A stretch of 64,000 nucleotides of DNA from NCBI GenBank assembly GCA_934466475.1, contig CAKSLI010000001.1, positions 124,001 to 188,000 of the forward strand. Reading direction: 5' to 3'. This document shows positions 51,510 through 60,146 of this stretch, in pieces. A program made the translations under genes and the position numbers. This stretch comes from an uncultured Oscillospiraceae bacterium (GTDB taxonomy: Bacteria > Bacillota > Clostridia > Oscillospirales > Ruminococcaceae). How positions within the stretch are numbered: position 1 is the first letter of the stretch; every line of letters begins with the position of its first letter. The notes under the pieces are model-generated. The model saw only the letters and a program-made list of their open reading frames with translations. It was not told the DNA's origin and did no database searches.

Positions 51510-53720
51510 ATGAAAAAAAGAACGCTCAGATTTGACAGAGCGGCGCCGCTGCCGATAGTGATATACCTGCTGTCCGTTGCGGTCTCGCTGATGTATACGA
51601 TATGCCGCAGGCAGTTCCTGCCGTGCGCGGTCATAATGTCCGCGCTGACGGCGGGGGTATTCTTCCTGTTCTATAAGCTGCGGACGCACCCGAAAATAAG
51701 CGCGCTGCTAGTGCTCGGATTCATCACGGCGGCGTGGACTGCGGGCACGGCGGCTTCCGCGTGGAGCCCCGGCGGGGACGCCAGCTTCATGAACTTCCTG
51801 TTCACTGCTTCGGCGCAGTTTGTGATACCGTATGCGGCTGCCGCCATATTCATCTTTTCGCTGATAATCGGGTTCATCGGGTTCTATTTCTCAGTGATGA
51901 GCCCGCGCCCCCGCTTCCTTATGCTGCTGACGTTCATTCCGCTGATACTCTCGGCGCGCACGGCAAGGGAGCTCCCCGCGTACTTCATGGCGATAATGGC
52001 GGGAGCCTTTGTATGGGCTGCTGCGAATTCCTCGCAGTATGTTCTGAACACCATGACCGACCCGGACTGGCGCGCCCTTGCCAATTCCGGGAAGATACCG
52101 GATAAGCTGATAGGCGCTGTCCCGGAGGTTTTTGAGGACAGATCCGGCAGGCGCAGGAGAGTGGCGGTATCCCTCGCGGGGGCGGTCCTTGCGGGATTCC
52201 TCGCGCTGATACTGCCTAAAAGCACCGAAACTCCGCTGAGGGATCAGCTCGACCACATGGTGCCGCAGCAGGGCGGCTACAATTACAACAACGCCCTGTC
52301 GAACTTCGTGAACCATTCCTCCGTAAACACCGGAAACAACCAGAACACCGGAAACGTTCTGTTCACGGTAAAGACCGATACGCCGGGATATCTCAGGCGG
52401 TGGGTTTTCGACTGCTACTCCCCGGACGGCTGGACGGTGCTTGACGAGTTCGACATGGGCTACGCCAGTTGGGAATACAACGTGGCAAATTCCGATATTC
52501 CCGAGTTTATGGCGGATGTAAGCTCCGCACGGGACAAACTGCCGGAGGATATTCAGGCGCTTATCGCCGGGGAGAGTTACATACCGGGCGGCTGGCAGAC
52601 CATGACTATAAACATCGTATCCGCCTCTTCCACCCGCGTAATTATCCACCCGGACAGAATGTATGACATAATTCTGCCGGAGGAATGCGGCAGGACATAC
52701 CGCACGGGACGTGAGGATTACTTCACGGAAGCGGCGATCCCGCAGTTCAGCTCGTATTTTGTTTACTATTCAGCCCCTGTGGTGAATGAAGGCACTGCGG
52801 GTCTGGATTACGACAGCTTTGGTACGCTGATTGACACCGCGTGGGATGCCGGCATTATAACAAGTGCGCGTTATTCCGCGCTGAGAAACGAGTTCAATGA
52901 AGTTCTCTCCTACTGCTATGCCACTGCCTCTGACGGCGTGACACCGGAGCTGGAGGTGCTGGCGCAGGAGATCACGGCGGGGCTTACCTCGGATTACGAA
53001 AAGGCGCAGGCGCTTGAAAAGTGGTTCGGCGAGGCGGGCTTCGTCTACGACCTTGCGTTCGTGCCGGAGCGCACCGGTGTGGATTACTTCATAAACGAGA
53101 GCAGGCGCGGTATATGCAGCGACTATGCTTCCGCGCTGACCGTGCTTGCCAGGGCGGCGGGACTCACCGCGCGCTACTGCGAGGGCTTCACGATGCCGCA
53201 GGAATGCTACAACGCGGTTTCCGGGCTGTACGAAATCACCGGAAAGCAGGCGCACGCCTGGACGCAGATATACATTCCCGGCTCGGGATGGATAGACTTT
53301 GACGGCACGCGCTACGCGGCGGAAGCCTCGGACGACGAGCTTCCGATGATGTGGCTGTATATTGCGGCGGGGGCGGTCATTCTGCTCATCCTGGCGGTGA
53401 TATTCCGCAGAAAGCTGGGCTGGCTGTGGTTCTGCGCGACCTATTCCATGAGGAGCGGCGCCGGCAGGGTGCGCGGAGTGTATATCCGCGCCAGAAACCT
53501 TGCGGCGGCGGTTTCCGGCAGGGAGGCTGACAGTATGTCCTGCGGCGAGGTAAGGCAGGTCATCTCCGGAAACCTGGGCATGCCGGAGCAGGCAGAGCAC
53601 ATCTGCACGGCGGCAGACGAGCTGTTCTATTCCCCGGAAAAGCGCACGGAGCGCGACACAAAGCCGCTTCTCAGGGAGCTTAAAGCCGTGATGAAGCGCA
53701 GAAGGGAGCTGAAAAAGTGA
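51510..53720 (+). CDS. Transglutaminase-like membrane protein (TgpA-like)
   Basis: 736 aa. Six or so helices fill the first 230 residues; an extracytoplasmic part includes the transglutaminase-like domain with Cys in GICSDYASAL (about 533-542), His in KQAHAWTQIY and Asp in WIDFDGT. One more helix (about 613-633) and a cytoplasmic tail follow. Such proteins usually occur with DUF58 and MoxR genes; DUF58 follows by overlap (TGATG), but no MoxR gene is present. Role in envelope or protease-like functions is inferred. Confidence 0.9.
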   Translation: MKKRTLRFDRAAPLPIVIYLLSVAVSLMYTICRRQFLPCAVIMSALTAGVFFLFYKLRTHPKISALLVLGFITAAWTAGTAASAWSPGGDASFMNFLFTASAQFVIPYAAAAIFIFSLIIGFIGFYFSVMSPRPRFLMLLTFIPLILSARTARELPAYFMAIMAGAFVWAAANSSQYVLNTMTDPDWRALANSGKIPDKLIGAVPEVFEDRSGRRRRVAVSLAGAVLAGFLALILPKSTETPLRDQLDHMVPQQGGYNYNNALSNFVNHSSVNTGNNQNTGNVLFTVKTDTPGYLRRWVFDCYSPDGWTVLDEFDMGYASWEYNVANSDIPEFMADVSSARDKLPEDIQALIAGESYIPGGWQTMTINIVSASSTRVIIHPDRMYDIILPEECGRTYRTGREDYFTEAAIPQFSSYFVYYSAPVVNEGTAGLDYDSFGTLIDTAWDAGIITSARYSALRNEFNEVLSYCYATASDGVTPELEVLAQEITAGLTSDYEKAQALEKWFGEAGFVYDLAFVPERTGVDYFINESRRGICSDYASALTVLARAAGLTARYCEGFTMPQECYNAVSGLYEITGKQAHAWTQIYIPGSGWIDFDGTRYAAEASDDELPMMWLYIAAGAVILLILAVIFRRKLGWLWFCATYSMRSGAGRVRGVYIRARNLAAAVSGREADSMSCGEVRQVISGNLGMPEQAEHICTAADELFYSPEKRTERDTKPLLRELKAVMKRRRELKK

Positions 53721-54676
53721 TGAAGCTGCACCCTGCGGGATTTATCCAGACGCTTGCATTCGCCGTGGTGTTCCTGCTTTTCATAAGCGGAGAAGCGGGC
53801 TGGATACTTATTTATTGTATGCTGGCGGCTATCGCGGCTTCCGTTGTCACCTGCGCGGTCTCTCACAGGCATATCAGCGTGAGCTGCAACAGCTTTGCGG
53901 GAGTGTATCAGCTCGGCGATGAGGTGACTGCGGAGCTCCGCGTGACCGGTCGCGGATTCTGCGTCCTGCCGTTCGTTGTGATAAACGGAATGTTTATGGG
54001 AAAGCTGTTTTCAGCGCGGTGCTCCGTATTCGGAAAGCGCGGTGGCAGCGTGAAGATCACCATGCGCGCGGAGGAGTGCTGTCTCAACCGTCTTGATATA
54101 GAGCAGGTCCAGATACGGGATTTCCTCGGGATAATCGTGTTTTCCTCTCCGGTGCGTCCGGAGCCGGGGGCTGCCGCTGTGCTTCCGGGAATCGCGGAAT
54201 ATTCCGGTCCGGAGGTGATACCGCCGCTGCTCCCGTCCGATGACGACGAGGAGACCGAATGCCCCGTGCTTTCCGGAGGAATGCCGGGTTACGAGCACCG
54301 GGGCTACGTCCCCGGAGATTCCCCGCGCAGGATAAATTACAAGCTCTCTGCAAAGAAGCGCACGCTGCTTGTCCGAAAGGACGAGGGAACCGCCGCCGAG
54401 CGCGTGGACATAATTCTCGCCCCAGGGGCGGACTGCGGCTGCGCCGAGCAGGCGTTCGCCCTGTCGCAGAAGCTTGTTTCCGGGGGCGGCGCGGTGCGCG
54501 TGATATTCGGCGGAGAGAGCTTCACGGCGGCAGGCTCCGCGGAGGTCTATAAGCTGCGGGAGTGGCTCGCGTTCCGCGACCTGCACAGCGCCGGCGGCGA
54601 TCCGGAACTCAGCCGGAGCGCCAGCCTTTCCCATACCGTGGTGACGATTTCGCCTGACGGTATAACAGTCGGGTGA
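53720..54676 (+). CDS. DUF58-domain protein
   Basis: 318 aa. An N-terminal pair of helices (about 10-45) is followed by a soluble region containing the DUF58 signature HRGYVPGDSPRRINYKLSAKK (PGDxxRxInyk), in place of the usual GDDxRxI.W. The start is ATG 53720, overlapping the stop of the transglutaminase gene. MoxR-like ATPase normally partnered with DUF58 is absent in this window. Confidence 0.87.
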   Translation: MKLHPAGFIQTLAFAVVFLLFISGEAGWILIYCMLAAIAASVVTCAVSHRHISVSCNSFAGVYQLGDEVTAELRVTGRGFCVLPFVVINGMFMGKLFSARCSVFGKRGGSVKITMRAEECCLNRLDIEQVQIRDFLGIIVFSSPVRPEPGAAAVLPGIAEYSGPEVIPPLLPSDDDEETECPVLSGGMPGYEHRGYVPGDSPRRINYKLSAKKRTLLVRKDEGTAAERVDIILAPGADCGCAEQAFALSQKLVSGGGAVRVIFGGESFTAAGSAEVYKLREWLAFRDLHSAGGDPELSRSASLSHTVVTISPDGITVG

Positions 54677-54757
54677 TATTACACAGACGAACACAGAATT
54701 CCGGAAATATTCACAAAAAAATTTAAAAAACATCTAGCTTTTTTCCGGATTATCTGC

Positions 54758-54763
54758 TATAAT
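54758..54763 (+). promoter_or_regulatory. Putative -10 element upstream of ppdK
   Basis: TATAAT with a weak -35 region upstream. The 207-bp gap before ppdK also holds an inverted repeat CAGACCGGCTCGTGC...GCACGGGCAGATCTG (about 54827-54857), possibly a leader hairpin. Confidence 0.45.
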
Positions 54764-54883
54764 AAAAAGTGTGGCAGAGTGTACGGTTTTAACTGGATAA
54801 TGCTGCCAGCAGATTATCAAATACGCAGACCGGCTCGTGCACGGGCAGATCTGCGATAATACAAATTCAGGAGGTATATACCA

Positions 54884-57514
54884 ATGGCAAACAAGTGGGT
54901 CTATATGTTCAGCGAAGGCGACATGACCATGCGTAATCTCCTCGGCGGTAAGGGTGCAAACCTTGCTGAGATGACAAGCATCGGTCTCCCCGTTCCGCAG
55001 GGCTTCACGATCACAACAGAGGCTTGCACTCAGTACTATGAGGACGGCCGCAAGATCAACGACGAGATCATGGCTCAGGCTATGGAGGGCGTTAAGAAGA
55101 TGGAGGAGATCAACGGCAAGAAGTTCGGCGATCTCAAGAATCCGCTTCTCGTTTCCGTTCGTTCCGGCGCAAGAGCTTCCATGCCCGGCATGATGGATAC
55201 TATCCTCAACCTCGGTCTTAACGACGACGTTGTTAACGCTATGATCGCAGGCAACCCCGATCCTAAGTTCGAGAGATTCGTTTACGACTCTTACAGACGC
55301 TTCATCCAGATGTTCTCTGACGTTGTTATGGAAGTAGGCAAGAAGTACTTCGAGCAGCTCATCGACAAGATGAAGGAAGAGAAGGGCGTTCAGTACGATA
55401 TCGACCTGACCGCTGCTGACCTCAAGACTCTGGCTGAGCAGTTCAAGGCAGAGTACAAGAAGCAGCTCGGCGAGGACTTCCCGTCCGACCCCGTACAGCA
55501 GCTCAAGCTCGCTATCGAGGCTGTATTCCGTTCATGGGACAACCCCCGTGCAAACGTATACCGCCGCGACAACGATATCCCGTACAGCTGGGGTACCGCA
55601 GTAAACGTAATGCCGATGGTATTCGGTAACCTGAACAACGAGTCCGGTACAGGCGTTGCATTCACACGTGACCCTGCAACTGGCGAGAAGAAGCTCATGG
55701 GCGAGTTCCTTATCAACGCTCAGGGCGAGGACGTTGTTGCCGGCGTTCGTACTCCTATGCCTATCGCACAGATGGAGAAGGAGTTCCCCGAGGCATACGC
55801 AGAGTTCATCAAGGTTTGCGACACCCTCGAGAACCACTATCACGACATGCAGGATATGGAGTTCACTGTTGAGAACAAGAAGCTCTACATGCTCCAGTGC
55901 CGTAACGGTAAGAGAACCGCTCAGGCTGCTCTGAAGATCGCTTGCGACCTCGTTGACGAGGGTCACAAGACCGAGCAGGAAGCTGTTCTTATGATCGACC
56001 CCAGAAACCTCGACACACTGCTCCACCCGCAGTTCGACGCTAAGGCTCTTAAGGCTGCTACACCGGTAGGCAAGGGTCTGGGCGCTTCCCCCGGAGCTGC
56101 TTGCGGTAAGATCGTCTTCACAGCTGACGACGCTGAGAAGTGGGCTGCAAAGGGCGAGAAGGTAGTTCTGGTACGTCTGGAGACTTCTCCTGAGGATATC
56201 ACAGGTATGAAGGTATCTCAGGGTATCCTGACCGTTCGTGGCGGTATGACCTCTCACGCAGCCGTTGTTGCTCGTGGTATGGGTACCTGCTGCGTATCCG
56301 GCTGCGGCGACATCAAGATGGACGAAGAGAACAAGAAGTTCGAGCTGGCAGGCAAGACCTACCACGAGGGCGACTTCATCTCCATCGATGGCACGACCGG
56401 TAACATCTATGACGGCATCATTCCTACTGTTGACGCTTCCATCGCTGGCGAGTTCGGCAGAGTAATGGCATGGGCTGACAAGTACAGAAAGCTCAAGGTA
56501 AGAACAAACGCTGATACTCCTGCTGACGCTAAGAAGGCAAGAGAGCTCGGCGCTGAGGGTATCGGTCTCTGCCGTACAGAGCACATGTTCTTCGAGCCGG
56601 ACAGAATCGCTGCATTCCGTGAGATGATCTGCTCCGACACCGTTGAGGAGAGAGAAGCTGCTCTTGCTAAGATCGAGCCGATGCAGCAGGGCGACTTCGA
56701 GAAGCTTTACGAAGCACTCGAGGGCAATCCTGTAACCATCAGATTCCTTGATCCTCCTCTCCACGAATTCGTTCCTACTGAGGAAGCTGACATCGAGGCT
56801 CTGGCTAAGGCTCAGGGCAAGTCCGTTGAGACCATCAAGAACATCATTGCTTCCCTGCATGAGTTCAACCCGATGATGGGTCACCGCGGCTGCCGTCTGG
56901 CTGTAACCTACCCCGAGATCGCAAAGATGCAGACAGCTGCTGTAATCAAGGCTGCTATCAACGTTAAGAAGGCTCACCCCGACTGGACTATCGTTCCTGA
57001 GATCATGATCCCGCTGGTTGGCGAGGTTAAGGAGCTCAAGTTCGTTAAGAACATCGTTGTTAAGACCGCTGACGAGATCATCGCTGCTGCTGGCTCCGAT
57101 CTGAAGTACTCCGTTGGTACCATGATCGAGATCCCGAGAGCTGCCCTGACTGCTGACGACATCGCTAAGGAAGCTGAGTTCTTCTGCTTCGGTACAAACG
57201 ACCTGACTCAGATGACATACGGCTTCTCCAGAGATGACGCTGGTAAGTTCCTCGGCGCTTACTATGACGCTAAGATCTTCGAGAACGATCCGTTCGCTAA
57301 GCTCGACCAGGTTGGCGTTGGCAAGCTCATGAAGATGGCTATCGAGCTCGGTAAGAAGACTCGTCCCGAGATGCACTGCGGTATCTGCGGCGAGCACGGC
57401 GGCGACCCGACATCTGTTGAGTTCTGCCACGAGATCGGTCTGGATTATGTATCCTGCTCACCGTTCCGTGTTCCGATCGCTAGACTGGCTGCTGCTCAGG
57501 CTGCGCTCAGATAA
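54884..57514 (+). CDS. ppdK: Pyruvate, phosphate dikinase
   Basis: 876 aa, full length. Interconverts pyruvate and phosphoenolpyruvate with ATP/AMP and pyrophosphate, typical of anaerobic gut Firmicutes. The ATP-grasp region (KGANLAEM, VRSGARASMPGMMDT), the phosphohistidine motif GGMTSHAAVVARGMG and the PEP-binding C-terminal barrel (catalytic Cys in HCGICGEHGG) are all visible. Codons are strongly biased to GCT/GTT/AAG forms, suggesting high expression. Strong AGGAGGT site. Confidence 0.98.
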   Translation: MANKWVYMFSEGDMTMRNLLGGKGANLAEMTSIGLPVPQGFTITTEACTQYYEDGRKINDEIMAQAMEGVKKMEEINGKKFGDLKNPLLVSVRSGARASMPGMMDTILNLGLNDDVVNAMIAGNPDPKFERFVYDSYRRFIQMFSDVVMEVGKKYFEQLIDKMKEEKGVQYDIDLTAADLKTLAEQFKAEYKKQLGEDFPSDPVQQLKLAIEAVFRSWDNPRANVYRRDNDIPYSWGTAVNVMPMVFGNLNNESGTGVAFTRDPATGEKKLMGEFLINAQGEDVVAGVRTPMPIAQMEKEFPEAYAEFIKVCDTLENHYHDMQDMEFTVENKKLYMLQCRNGKRTAQAALKIACDLVDEGHKTEQEAVLMIDPRNLDTLLHPQFDAKALKAATPVGKGLGASPGAACGKIVFTADDAEKWAAKGEKVVLVRLETSPEDITGMKVSQGILTVRGGMTSHAAVVARGMGTCCVSGCGDIKMDEENKKFELAGKTYHEGDFISIDGTTGNIYDGIIPTVDASIAGEFGRVMAWADKYRKLKVRTNADTPADAKKARELGAEGIGLCRTEHMFFEPDRIAAFREMICSDTVEEREAALAKIEPMQQGDFEKLYEALEGNPVTIRFLDPPLHEFVPTEEADIEALAKAQGKSVETIKNIIASLHEFNPMMGHRGCRLAVTYPEIAKMQTAAVIKAAINVKKAHPDWTIVPEIMIPLVGEVKELKFVKNIVVKTADEIIAAAGSDLKYSVGTMIEIPRAALTADDIAKEAEFFCFGTNDLTQMTYGFSRDDAGKFLGAYYDAKIFENDPFAKLDQVGVGKLMKMAIELGKKTRPEMHCGICGEHGGDPTSVEFCHEIGLDYVSCSPFRVPIARLAAAQAALR

Positions 57515-57548
57515 TTGCGGACGCTTAACGGCGTGAAACAATAACAAT

Positions 57549-57580
57549 GGACCCACCTCGGCAACGGGGTGGGTTTTTTG
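57549..57580 (+). terminator. ppdK terminator
   Basis: ACCCACCTCG-GCAA-CGGGGTGGGT stem followed by TTTTTT. Confidence 0.93.
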
Positions 57581-57582
57581 TG

Positions 57583-57611
57583 TTGATTTTTTTTGGAATC
57601 TATGCTACAAT
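57583..57611 (+). promoter_or_regulatory. Sigma-A promoter of the methyltransferase gene
   Basis: TTGATT and TACAAT with 17-bp spacing, about 25 bp before the start. Confidence 0.7.
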
Positions 57612-57637
57612 AAAGAAAAACTCTCAGGGGGTGCGGC

Positions 57638-58342
57638 ATGGACGGAGAAACTAGCGTCACCGGCTACTCAAAATACGACCCGGAGGCGAAGCGCCGCCGG
57701 AAAGTGAATCCGCTGGAGGAGGTCTACCCGCCGCTTCCCGCGAAAAAATATGACGTTATTTACGCCGACCCTCCATGGGATTACGGCGGAAAAATGCAGT
57801 ATGATAAATCCAGCATGAAGTCGCAGAATATCGGATTTGAGAAGAACGTGTTCATCAGCGCGGCGGACTTCAAGTACCCTACTCTGAAGCTGTCTGAGCT
57901 GAAACGGCTTGATGTTGCCTCGATAGCCGCAGAGGACTGCATTCTGTTCATGTGGACGACCGGACCGCAGCTCGCGAATTCGATCGAGCTCGGCGAAGCA
58001 TGGGGATTCGAGTACAAGACGGTTGCATTCGTCTGGGACAAGCAGGTGCACAACCCCGGGAGGTACACTCTCTCGCAGACGGAATTCGTGCTGGCGTTCC
58101 GGCGGGGGAGATTCCCGGCGCCGCGCGGCGCAAGGAACGTCCGGCAGCTTGTATCAGTCCACCGCGGGGAGCACAGCGAAAAGCCCGAGGAGGTCATAAA
58201 CGGCATAACGGAGATGTTCCCGCAGCAGGCGAAGATAGAGCTTTTCGCACGGAAAGGCTTTCCGGGCTGGGACAACTGGGGGCTGGAGATCCCCGGAAGC
58301 CGCACGGAAATATTGTCCCGCGGTGAAATGGGTACAGAATAA
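57638..58342 (+). CDS. MT-A70-family DNA adenine methyltransferase (orphan)
   Basis: 234 aa. The catalytic motif DPPW is at about 45-48 (YADPPWDYGG), followed by the SAM-binding features of the MT-A70 family (FMWTTGPQL, LFARKGFPGWDNWG). Bacterial members methylate N6-adenine in DNA. No restriction enzyme is adjacent. Ribosome site GGGGGTG. Recognition sequence unknown. Confidence 0.88.
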   Translation: MDGETSVTGYSKYDPEAKRRRKVNPLEEVYPPLPAKKYDVIYADPPWDYGGKMQYDKSSMKSQNIGFEKNVFISAADFKYPTLKLSELKRLDVASIAAEDCILFMWTTGPQLANSIELGEAWGFEYKTVAFVWDKQVHNPGRYTLSQTEFVLAFRRGRFPAPRGARNVRQLVSVHRGEHSEKPEEVINGITEMFPQQAKIELFARKGFPGWDNWGLEIPGSRTEILSRGEMGTE

Positions 58343-58344
58343 AT

Positions 58345-58374
58345 CATGCGCGCAGAAGCGTTCTCTGCGCGCAT
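58345..58374 (+). terminator. Hairpin after the methyltransferase gene
   Basis: TGCGCGCAGA and complement with a loop near GCGTT; weak T run after it. Confidence 0.6.
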
Positions 58375-58382
58375 TGTTCATA

Positions 58383-58411
58383 TTGACAGGTTTGGTGAAT
58401 CGTGGTATACT
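58383..58411 (+). promoter_or_regulatory. Sigma-A promoter upstream of the MITE-split gene
   Basis: TTGACA and TATACT with 17-bp spacing. A MITE lies between this promoter and the gene at 58603. Confidence 0.85.
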
Positions 58412-58439
58412 TGTACTATAAAACAATGGAGGCGCTTAT

Positions 58440-58597
58440 GGGAACCTCTAAAAACCGGTTTGAAAAGGGAAAATGGGTAGAGTGCGCCGAATGCGATGAA
58501 AGCCGACGAAGTAAGGCTGTATGCCTTACGAGGAGGTTTGAAGAAGCAGTCGGTGTGCTATACACATTTTCACTCAAACAAGGTTTTTAGAGGTGAC
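58440..58597. mobile_element. MITE-like palindromic element, copy 3 (158 bp)
   Basis: Ends GGGAACCTCTAAAAACC and GGTTTTTAGAGGTGAC, perfect CTTAT duplications (58435-58439, 58598-58602). It landed between the original ribosome site (GGAGG) and the ATG at 58603. Its own right end, AGAGGTGAC, now sits at ribosome-site distance from that ATG. Confidence 0.93.
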
Positions 58598-58602
58598 CTT
58601 AT

Positions 58603-58950
58603 ATGAAAAAATGGCTTGACGAGGAGTACGAGTTCGAGATCGAGGTAGTCGGCTACCTGCGCGGGGATAAGCCGGAGCACTACTGCCGCAACGGCGAGGA
58701 GGTAGGCGACAAATACACCTGCACCTACGGCTGCCCGGTGAACTCTCAGGGGCAGGGGATATGCCCGAAGCTGATGATGGTGATGTTCCCGGTGATGGAG
58801 GCGGTGCGCAGCGGCGGCGACCTCCGGAATATCGGCGGGGAGGACAGGTACACAAAAACTATCGTCTGTCCGGACGGCTGCGTGATGTTCCGGCTGACCG
58901 CGAAGCCAACAGGGGAACCGAACTGCTTCCGGGAAAATATGTTTGGCTGA
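58603..58950 (+). CDS. TIGR04076-like small cysteine-rich protein
   Basis: 115 aa. The sequence pattern EIEVVGYLRGD...CRNGEEVGDKY...QGICPKLMMVMFPVMEAVRSGG resembles the TIGR04076 family of small proteins with conserved cysteines, whose function is unknown. Several cysteines (for example in CTYGCP, CPDGC) suggest metal or redox roles. Its ribosome site now comes from the MITE; see the element entry. Confidence 0.75.
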   Translation: MKKWLDEEYEFEIEVVGYLRGDKPEHYCRNGEEVGDKYTCTYGCPVNSQGQGICPKLMMVMFPVMEAVRSGGDLRNIGGEDRYTKTIVCPDGCVMFRLTAKPTGEPNCFRENMFG

Positions 58951-58959
58951 GGAGGAAAT

Positions 58960-59328
58960 ATGAGCGGTATACAGCGCTTTGACGTAAACGAGGAGTGGGC
59001 TCACTCCGGCATGATAAGGGCGGGGGACTTCTGCTTCCTGAACTACTGCGTCGGGAATGTAGGCGGCACGATAGAGGAGCAGGTCAACGGCGCCTTTGAT
59101 GAGATGGAAAGGCGGCTTGCCCTCGTGGGGCTGACCCTCGAAAATGTGGTGCAGATGGACTGCCTTTTCAGGGATGTGTGGAATATCCCGGTTATGGAAA
59201 AGGTGATAAAGCAGCGCTTTGGCGGGAAATACCCGGTGCGCAAGTCGATACAGACGGAGTTCGCGCACATCGGCGGAGAGGGCGGACTGCTGTTTCAGGC
59301 GGACGCCATAGCTTACTGCGGGAAATAA
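58960..59328 (+). CDS. RidA-family protein
   Basis: 122 aa of the YjgF/YER057c/UK114 (RidA) family, enamine/imine deaminases. The core GTIEEQVNGAFDEMERRLALVG and the catalytic-region Arg in VRKSIQTEFAHI are visible. It follows the preceding small gene by 9 bp and likely shares its transcript. Confidence 0.9.
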   Translation: MSGIQRFDVNEEWAHSGMIRAGDFCFLNYCVGNVGGTIEEQVNGAFDEMERRLALVGLTLENVVQMDCLFRDVWNIPVMEKVIKQRFGGKYPVRKSIQTEFAHIGGEGGLLFQADAIAYCGK

Positions 59329-59333
59329 AAAAT

Positions 59334-59358
59334 AAAGGCACCGAAACCCGGTGCCTTT
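59334..59358. terminator. Bidirectional terminator
   Basis: AAAGGCACCG-AAACC-CGGTGCCTTT stem between convergent genes. Confidence 0.85.
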
Positions 59359-59360
59359 AA

Positions 59361-60146
59361 TTAATATGTAATTACCGCGACGGAAATATCGTCCCGGCTG
59401 CCTGCCCGTGAACGCTCACGCAGGTGTTTTTCCAGAGCCGGAAGCTCCTGCTGTGAAAGGGAGGCAGTCCTGCCGCAGAAGCTCAGGAAGTCGTCCCGGC
59501 TGACGAACGAATTGATAAGCCCGTCGCTTGAAAGCACGATATGCCGGAATCCGCCCTCCCGCCAGAAGCTGCGGAAGCTGTTTATAGCGTCACAGTCGCA
59601 CAGGGAGGTCGTAAGGTTCCCGACAAGGCGGTCGTCCTCCGGCATGGGGAGGGATTCCGCGCCGTCTATGCCCATGACGAAGCTGCCATCGCCTATCTGG
59701 AGCCCGAAAACTCCGTTGCTGTCAGCCGCCGCAACGATAAGCGTAGCGCCGTACATTATCTCCGGGGACAGTCCGCCGAATCTGTCAGAAACGGCGCGCT
59801 CCCGTTCATTCAGCGGGGAAAACCTCAGGTGTGCGGATATCTCATCGTTCCAGCCGCAGATTATGTTTGCGGCGATCCGGCGCGAGGCTTCCGCGGGGTC
59901 TCCGGAGAACACCGCCGCAAGGCTTCCGTTGCGCTCGCAGAAATCCGTTATGGAGCGCACGGCTATCCGCGCCGCCATTTCACTGCCTGCGGCGCTGCGG
60001 AAATGCTTCTCGCTGCCGTGCCCGTCAGATACCGCAGCTATCGCCAGGGAATCCGATATAAGCACTCGCGCGCTGTCCTGGCAGGGAATGTTCCCGCTTT
60101 CGTGGGAGGCTCCCCGGACTGAAACAGCAAAGCCCCTGAACGGCAT
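59361..60146 (-). CDS. PP2C-family protein phosphatase
   Basis: 261 aa. PPM-type Ser/Thr phosphatase with the metal-binding SDGHGSE (about 39-45), later IGDGSFV and SSDGLIN motifs. It overlaps the upstream VWA gene by one base. The two form the VWA plus phosphatase part of the TerY-P triad known from Ter stress systems. The third member, a Ser/Thr kinase, is absent from this window. Confidence 0.9.
   Translation of the reverse strand: MPFRGFAVSVRGASHESGNIPCQDSARVLISDSLAIAAVSDGHGSEKHFRSAAGSEMAARIAVRSITDFCERNGSLAAVFSGDPAEASRRIAANIICGWNDEISAHLRFSPLNERERAVSDRFGGLSPEIMYGATLIVAAADSNGVFGLQIGDGSFVMGIDGAESLPMPEDDRLVGNLTTSLCDCDAINSFRSFWREGGFRHIVLSSDGLINSFVSRDDFLSFCGRTASLSQQELPALEKHLRERSRAGSRDDISVAVITY

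Noticed and set aside
55532..57430. 632-aa open frame on the minus strand opposite ppdK
   Set aside because: Antisense shadow caused by strong codon bias of ppdK; the translation is serine/leucine-rich with no recognisable family and no ribosome site.
58402..58590. Small frames inside the MITEs encoding KNRFEKGKWVECAECDES
   Set aside because: The frame is shared only because the element is repeated; frames differ in length and end between copies and there is no conserved start or ribosome site.
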